Shown: piece by piece, positions 60,663 through 64,000 of the stretch
Position numbering within the stretch: the first letter of the stretch is position 1
Layout of the letters: each line of letters opens with the position of its first letter
Assembly: GCF_003667445.1 (NCBI RefSeq)
Contig: NZ_RCTF01000002.1
Coordinates: 248,001-312,000, forward strand
Origin: Xanthobacter tagetidis
GTDB lineage: Bacteria; Pseudomonadota; Alphaproteobacteria; Rhizobiales; Xanthobacteraceae
Length of the DNA stretch: 64,000 bases
Reading direction: 5' to 3'
Program-made: the position numbers and the translations under genes
The notes under the pieces: generated by a model
Told to the model about the DNA's origin: nothing
Seen by the model: the letters and a program-made list of their open reading frames with translations, nothing else
The model's database searches: none

Positions 60663-62069
60663 ATGACGTTCGCCTCGATCGAGTTTCTCTTTTATTTTTT
60701 CCCGCTGTTCCTGGTCCTGTATTTTTCCGCGAAGACGATTACGACGCGGAACTATATCTTTCTTGCCTTCTCTGTGGTCTTTTATGCGGCGGGCTACACG
60801 CCGCATATCATCGTTCTGTTCTTTTCTGTTGCGGTAAATTATTTTCTTGCGCAGATGATCGACCGCAGGGATGGACCTGAGCGTAAGAAGATGCTCGTGG
60901 TCGCCATCACATTCAATCTCATTCTGCTCGGCATCTTCAAGTATACCGGATTTCTAATCCAGAACCTCAACGTGCTTCTGGAGCCGACCGGCTTCTCGTT
61001 CCAGGTTCCCGCCATCGGCCTGCCGCTCGGCATCTCGTTCTATTCCTTCCACGCCATTTCCTATATCGCCGATATCTACAAGCGGAAGGTGCGCGCCAAC
61101 CGGGACCCGGCCCAGTTCGCGCTCTATATGTGCATGTTCCCGCAGCTCGTGGCGGGCCCCATCGTGCGCTACAACACGGTGGCGCGGCAGCTTTCCAAGC
61201 GGCGCACCACCTGGGGCCGCTTCTCCGCCGGCGCGCGGCTGTTCGCCATCGGCCTCGCCTGGAAGGTGCTGATCGCCGACGAGCTGGCGCGCCTGGTGGA
61301 CGGCATCTTCGACACCACCACCAACCCCACCTTCGTGGAGGCGTGGCTCGGCGTCTTCGCCTACACGATCCAGCTTTATTACGATTTCGCCGGCTACTCG
61401 ACCATGGCGGTGGGCCTCGGCGTGATGGTGGGCTTCGTGCTGCCGCGCAATTTCCGCGTGCCGCTCACCTCCAAGAGCATCACCGAGTTCTGGCGCCGCT
61501 GGCACATGAGCCTGTCGGCCTTCCTGCGCGACTATCTCTACATTCCCCTCGGCGGCAGCCGGAAGGGCGAGACGCGCACCTACATCAACCTCTGGATCGT
61601 CTTCCTGCTGTGCGGCCTGTGGCACGGGGCCAGCTGGAACTTCGTGCTGTGGGGCGGCTATCACGGCATGTTCCTGGCCATGGAGCGCGCCGGCCTCGGG
61701 CGCATGCTGGAGCGCCTGCCGGGCGGCCTCGCCCAGGTCTATGCCATGGGGGTCCTGATGGTGGGCTGGTGCCTGTTCCGCACCAATTCCATGCCCGAGG
61801 CGGTGGAGATGTTCCAGGGCCTGATCGGCCTCAACGGCTTCTACCGCCCTTCCATGGCGCTCAGCTTCGGCCTCACCCCGCTCGCCATCGTCGCCATGAT
61901 CGTCGGCTCGGCCATCGGCTTCTGGCAGTGGAAGCGCTGGCCGATCCTGTCCGGCGAGGGGCGGTTCGCCATGGTGGCGGACTATGCCTTCATCGGCGTG
62001 CTGATGGTGTTCAGCATCATCTGGCTCGGCGGCGCCTCCTCGACGCCGTTCCTCTACTACCGGTTCTGA
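60663..62069 (+). CDS. MBOAT family O-acyltransferase (AlgI-like)
   Basis: A 468-residue membrane-bound O-acyltransferase that moves acetyl groups across the membrane for O-acetylation of an exopolysaccharide. It starts MTFASIEFLFYFFPLFLVLY, the standard AlgI N terminus. It has MCMFPQLVAGPIVRYNTVA, YYDFAGYSTMAVGLGVMVGF, FWRRWHMSLSAFLRDYLYIP and the catalytic-His segment CGLWHGASWNFVLWGGYHG. An ATG at 60624 would add 13 residues not seen in the family. The first ~300 bp (to about 60960) are visibly richer in A/T, with TTT and TAT codons rare elsewhere here. The alginate-type name marks the family, not the polymer. Confidence 0.9.
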   Translation: MTFASIEFLFYFFPLFLVLYFSAKTITTRNYIFLAFSVVFYAAGYTPHIIVLFFSVAVNYFLAQMIDRRDGPERKKMLVVAITFNLILLGIFKYTGFLIQNLNVLLEPTGFSFQVPAIGLPLGISFYSFHAISYIADIYKRKVRANRDPAQFALYMCMFPQLVAGPIVRYNTVARQLSKRRTTWGRFSAGARLFAIGLAWKVLIADELARLVDGIFDTTTNPTFVEAWLGVFAYTIQLYYDFAGYSTMAVGLGVMVGFVLPRNFRVPLTSKSITEFWRRWHMSLSAFLRDYLYIPLGGSRKGETRTYINLWIVFLLCGLWHGASWNFVLWGGYHGMFLAMERAGLGRMLERLPGGLAQVYAMGVLMVGWCLFRTNSMPEAVEMFQGLIGLNGFYRPSMALSFGLTPLAIVAMIVGSAIGFWQWKRWPILSGEGRFAMVADYAFIGVLMVFSIIWLGGASSTPFLYYRF

Positions 62070-62072
62070 GCC

Positions 62073-63248
62073 ATGACCCTGCTCTCGCGCCATCGCCGCT
62101 ATATGGGCGCCATGATCGCCGGCATCTTCGCGCTGCTGCTGCTGTCGAACCTCATCCCCGATCCGCTCGGCCGGTTCACCTGGCGCTCGGCGCTGCGGCC
62201 GGAGCTGGGCTACGGCCACATGATCTCGGTGGCGTTCAACAATGTGGGCGAGTTCATCCAGGACAATTTCGGCTTCCGCGCCTCGCTGCCGGTGCTGCGC
62301 CGGGAGCTACGCGCGGAACTCGCCTCGCCCGATACCCGGCCGATCTATTCCGGCCGCACCGGCCAGCTGTTCTGGGGGCGCGAGAACAGCCCCGAGCAGT
62401 CCGCCGGCGCCTTCGTGCGGGTGCCGGGCGTGCGGCGCTTCGCCGAGATGATCGGCGAGATGAACGCCATCCTCACCGCCCAGGGCGCGAAGCTCGTGGT
62501 GGCGCTGCCGCCCAACGCCCAGTCGGTGGACCTGGAGGGCCTGCCGGAGTGGCACGACCGGCTCGCCTATCCCACCACCGAGTACGACCTCATGCTCGGC
62601 GCCATGAAGGCGCTCGGCGTCACGGCGGTGGACCTGCGCGCGGAACTGCGCAAGACGCCCTATCCGCGCTACCTGCTCACCGACACCCACTGGAACTACC
62701 GCTCCTCGGTCGCCGCCTTCAACGCGGCGGTGACGGCGGCGGGGCATCCGGAATGGGCCCTCGACCTTTCGCGCGCCATCGGCGCCCAGCGGACGGTCCC
62801 GTCCGGCGACCTCCTGCGCACCATGCGGATGCCGCCGCAGATCCAGGACCACAACTTCGTGCTCCACGTGCCGCTGCGGAAGTTCGCGCTGGATCCGCGG
62901 CTGCCGCACCACAACGTGTTCCGCCCCTTCGCCTCCACCGTGTTCCCCTATAGCGGCGGGGGTCCGCGCGTGCTGGTGATGGGCGACAGCTTCAGCGCCC
63001 TGGTCTGGCCGCGCCTGTTCATGAATTCCAACGTGTCCGAGGTCGGCTGGATGCACGCCTCGCGGCAGGTGCTCGGCTCGTGCGATTTCAATTTCGACAA
63101 CCTGCTGCGCTTCAAGCCGGACATCGTCATCTATGCCCGCGGCGAGCGCTTCTTCACCTGCGCGCCCCACGCCTGGCCGCGCAACCTGCCGCGCCCGGAC
63201 GCGGCGCTGAAGGCGAAGGTCGCGGCGGCGGTGCCCGCTTTGCCGTGA
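62073..63248 (+). CDS. AlgJ/AlgX-like SGNH O-acetyltransferase
   Basis: A 391-residue protein with one N-terminal membrane anchor (GAMIAGIFALLLLSNLI) and a periplasmic SGNH-like domain. Family elements are FNNVGEFIQDNFGFRASLPV, GQLFWGRENSPEQSAG, GAKLVVALPPNAQSVDLEG, the catalytic Asp-His in YLLTDTHWNYRSSVAAFNAA and the nucleophile Ser in VLVMGDSFSALVWPRLFMNS. Such proteins transfer acetyl from the MBOAT partner to the polysaccharide. It lies 3 nt after the algI-like gene. No polysaccharide synthase is in the window. Confidence 0.88.
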   Translation: MTLLSRHRRYMGAMIAGIFALLLLSNLIPDPLGRFTWRSALRPELGYGHMISVAFNNVGEFIQDNFGFRASLPVLRRELRAELASPDTRPIYSGRTGQLFWGRENSPEQSAGAFVRVPGVRRFAEMIGEMNAILTAQGAKLVVALPPNAQSVDLEGLPEWHDRLAYPTTEYDLMLGAMKALGVTAVDLRAELRKTPYPRYLLTDTHWNYRSSVAAFNAAVTAAGHPEWALDLSRAIGAQRTVPSGDLLRTMRMPPQIQDHNFVLHVPLRKFALDPRLPHHNVFRPFASTVFPYSGGGPRVLVMGDSFSALVWPRLFMNSNVSEVGWMHASRQVLGSCDFNFDNLLRFKPDIVIYARGERFFTCAPHAWPRNLPRPDAALKAKVAAAVPALP

Positions 63249-63366
63249 CGCCGCGCCGCCGCGCGCGGGGATACCGGCCCTTGCGGCGCGGGCGTAAGGT
63301 CCCTGCGGTCCGATAGCGCGGGCAGGGGGCGGCAAGCGGCGGGCAGGCGGCGGGCAGGGGGAAGGC

Positions 63367-64000
63367 GTGGTGGATACGGTCCTCAAGGACGCGATGGTCT
63401 ATCTCATCGCCGCCGGCGTGCTGGTGCCGCTGTTCCACCGCGCGCGCATCGGCGCCGTGGTGGGCTTCATCGCCATCGGCGTCCTGCTCGGCCCGCACGG
63501 GCTCGGCCGCCTCGCCGCCGACGTGCCGCTGGTGCGCTTCATCACCATTTCCAGCCCGCAGCGGGTGGCGCCGTTCGGCGAATTGGGGGTGATCTTCCTC
63601 CTGTTCCTGCTGGGGCTCGAATTCTCGGCGGCGCGGCTGTGGGCGCTCCGGCGCGAGGTGTTCGGCGCCGGCGCGCTCCAGGTGGTGCTGTGCGCGGCGC
63701 CGCTCGCGGCGCTGCTCTATCTGCCGTTCGGCCATCCCGGCCTGGCGCTGGTGGTGGGGCTGTCGCTGGCGCTCTCGTCCACCGCCGTGGTCACCCAGCT
63801 TCTCGTCTCCGAGCACCGCTCGCTCACCGCCTTCGGGCAATTGGTGATCGCGGTGCTGCTGTTCCAGGACCTGATGGTGGTGCCGATCCTGCTGGCTGTG
63901 GACCTGCTCGGCCCGCAGTCGGGCGACGTGGCGTGGCTCGCGCTCTCCGCGCTGGGCAAGGCGGCGGCGGCGGTGGTGGCGATCCTGCTTGCCGGGCGCT
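63367..64000 (+). CDS. CPA2 family cation:proton antiporter (KefB/KefC-like), N-terminal part
   Basis: An open frame of 211 codons that runs off the right edge, starting at a GTG after GGGGGAAGG. It encodes hydrophobic helices including YLIAAGVLVPLFHRARIGAV and VGFIAIGVLLGPHGLGRLA, then GELGVIFLLFLLGLEFSAAR, VVGLSLALSSTAVVTQLLVS and VIAVLLFQDLMVVPILLAVD. The GLEFS and LSSTAV...LLFQD elements are those of KefB/KefC and other CPA2 antiporters. Whether a TrkA-N regulatory domain follows cannot be seen. A second GTG follows at once and may be the true start. Confidence 0.88.
   Translation, partial: MVDTVLKDAMVYLIAAGVLVPLFHRARIGAVVGFIAIGVLLGPHGLGRLAADVPLVRFITISSPQRVAPFGELGVIFLLFLLGLEFSAARLWALRREVFGAGALQVVLCAAPLAALLYLPFGHPGLALVVGLSLALSSTAVVTQLLVSEHRSLTAFGQLVIAVLLFQDLMVVPILLAVDLLGPQSGDVAWLALSALGKAAAAVVAILLAGR

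Overview
The window is a very GC-rich chromosomal stretch from an alphaproteobacterium of the order Hyphomicrobiales. A Xanthobacteraceae-like genus is my guess. The evidence is the chromosomal core: rne divergent from an AMIN/amidase_3 gene and a class A PBP1a gene (15.9-24 kb), then pcm-like, tolC, a popZ-like DUF2497 gene, valS and an ExoR-like Sel1 gene (29.7-38.1 kb). ExoR and PopZ are alphaproteobacterial proteins. Short palindromic intergenic repeats of several families occur throughout. I saw no rRNA, tRNA, CRISPR array, transposase or phage gene.

Layout, left half. 0-3.6 kb: DUF2934 tail, DUF3008, a TetR regulator divergent from a tripartite-tricarboxylate (Bug) binding protein and an acyl-CoA dehydrogenase. 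4.2-8.5 kb: a complete ECF-type nickel importer (nikKMLQO) plus NikR with a His-rich tail. 9.1-12.1 kb: an ECF42-type sigma factor with YCII/DGPF, VOC and SRPBCC partners, the first three lying between inverted copies of a ~170-bp repeat. 12.1-15.5 kb: a TRAP transporter (dctP, dctQ, dctM). 15.9-24 kb: rne, amidase, mrcA. 24.3-29.5 kb: DUF3616, a polar amino-acid-type binding protein, an NMT1-type ABC importer and a group III truncated haemoglobin. 29.7-38.1 kb: the conserved core block.

Right half. From 38.3 to 58.7 kb there are three minus-strand gene sets, each with an NMT1/SsuA-family ABC importer. (i) An unassigned operon: binding protein, metallophosphoesterase with a ~350-residue unassigned C-terminal half, ATPase, permease, DUF3604 metal-dependent hydrolase and a phosphosulfolactate synthase-like protein, with a divergent HutC-type GntR gene. 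(ii) A full alkanesulfonate operon ssuE-ssuA2-ssuA1-ssuD-ssuC-ssuB. (iii) DUF2848, binding protein, permease and ATPase, followed by a FAD monooxygenase and a GntR/FCD regulator. Sets (ii) and (iii) share a near-palindromic motif (core CTATT-N5-AATAG) in otherwise unusually AT-rich upstream DNA, suggesting common control, perhaps by sulfur supply. Set (i) is my best candidate for an undescribed system: its parts suggest uptake and cleavage of an organosulfonate and/or organophosphate, but the substrate is unknown.

The right end holds a GFA-family protein, exonuclease III, an AlgI/AlgJ-like polysaccharide O-acetylation pair and the start of a CPA2 cation:proton antiporter cut by the window edge.
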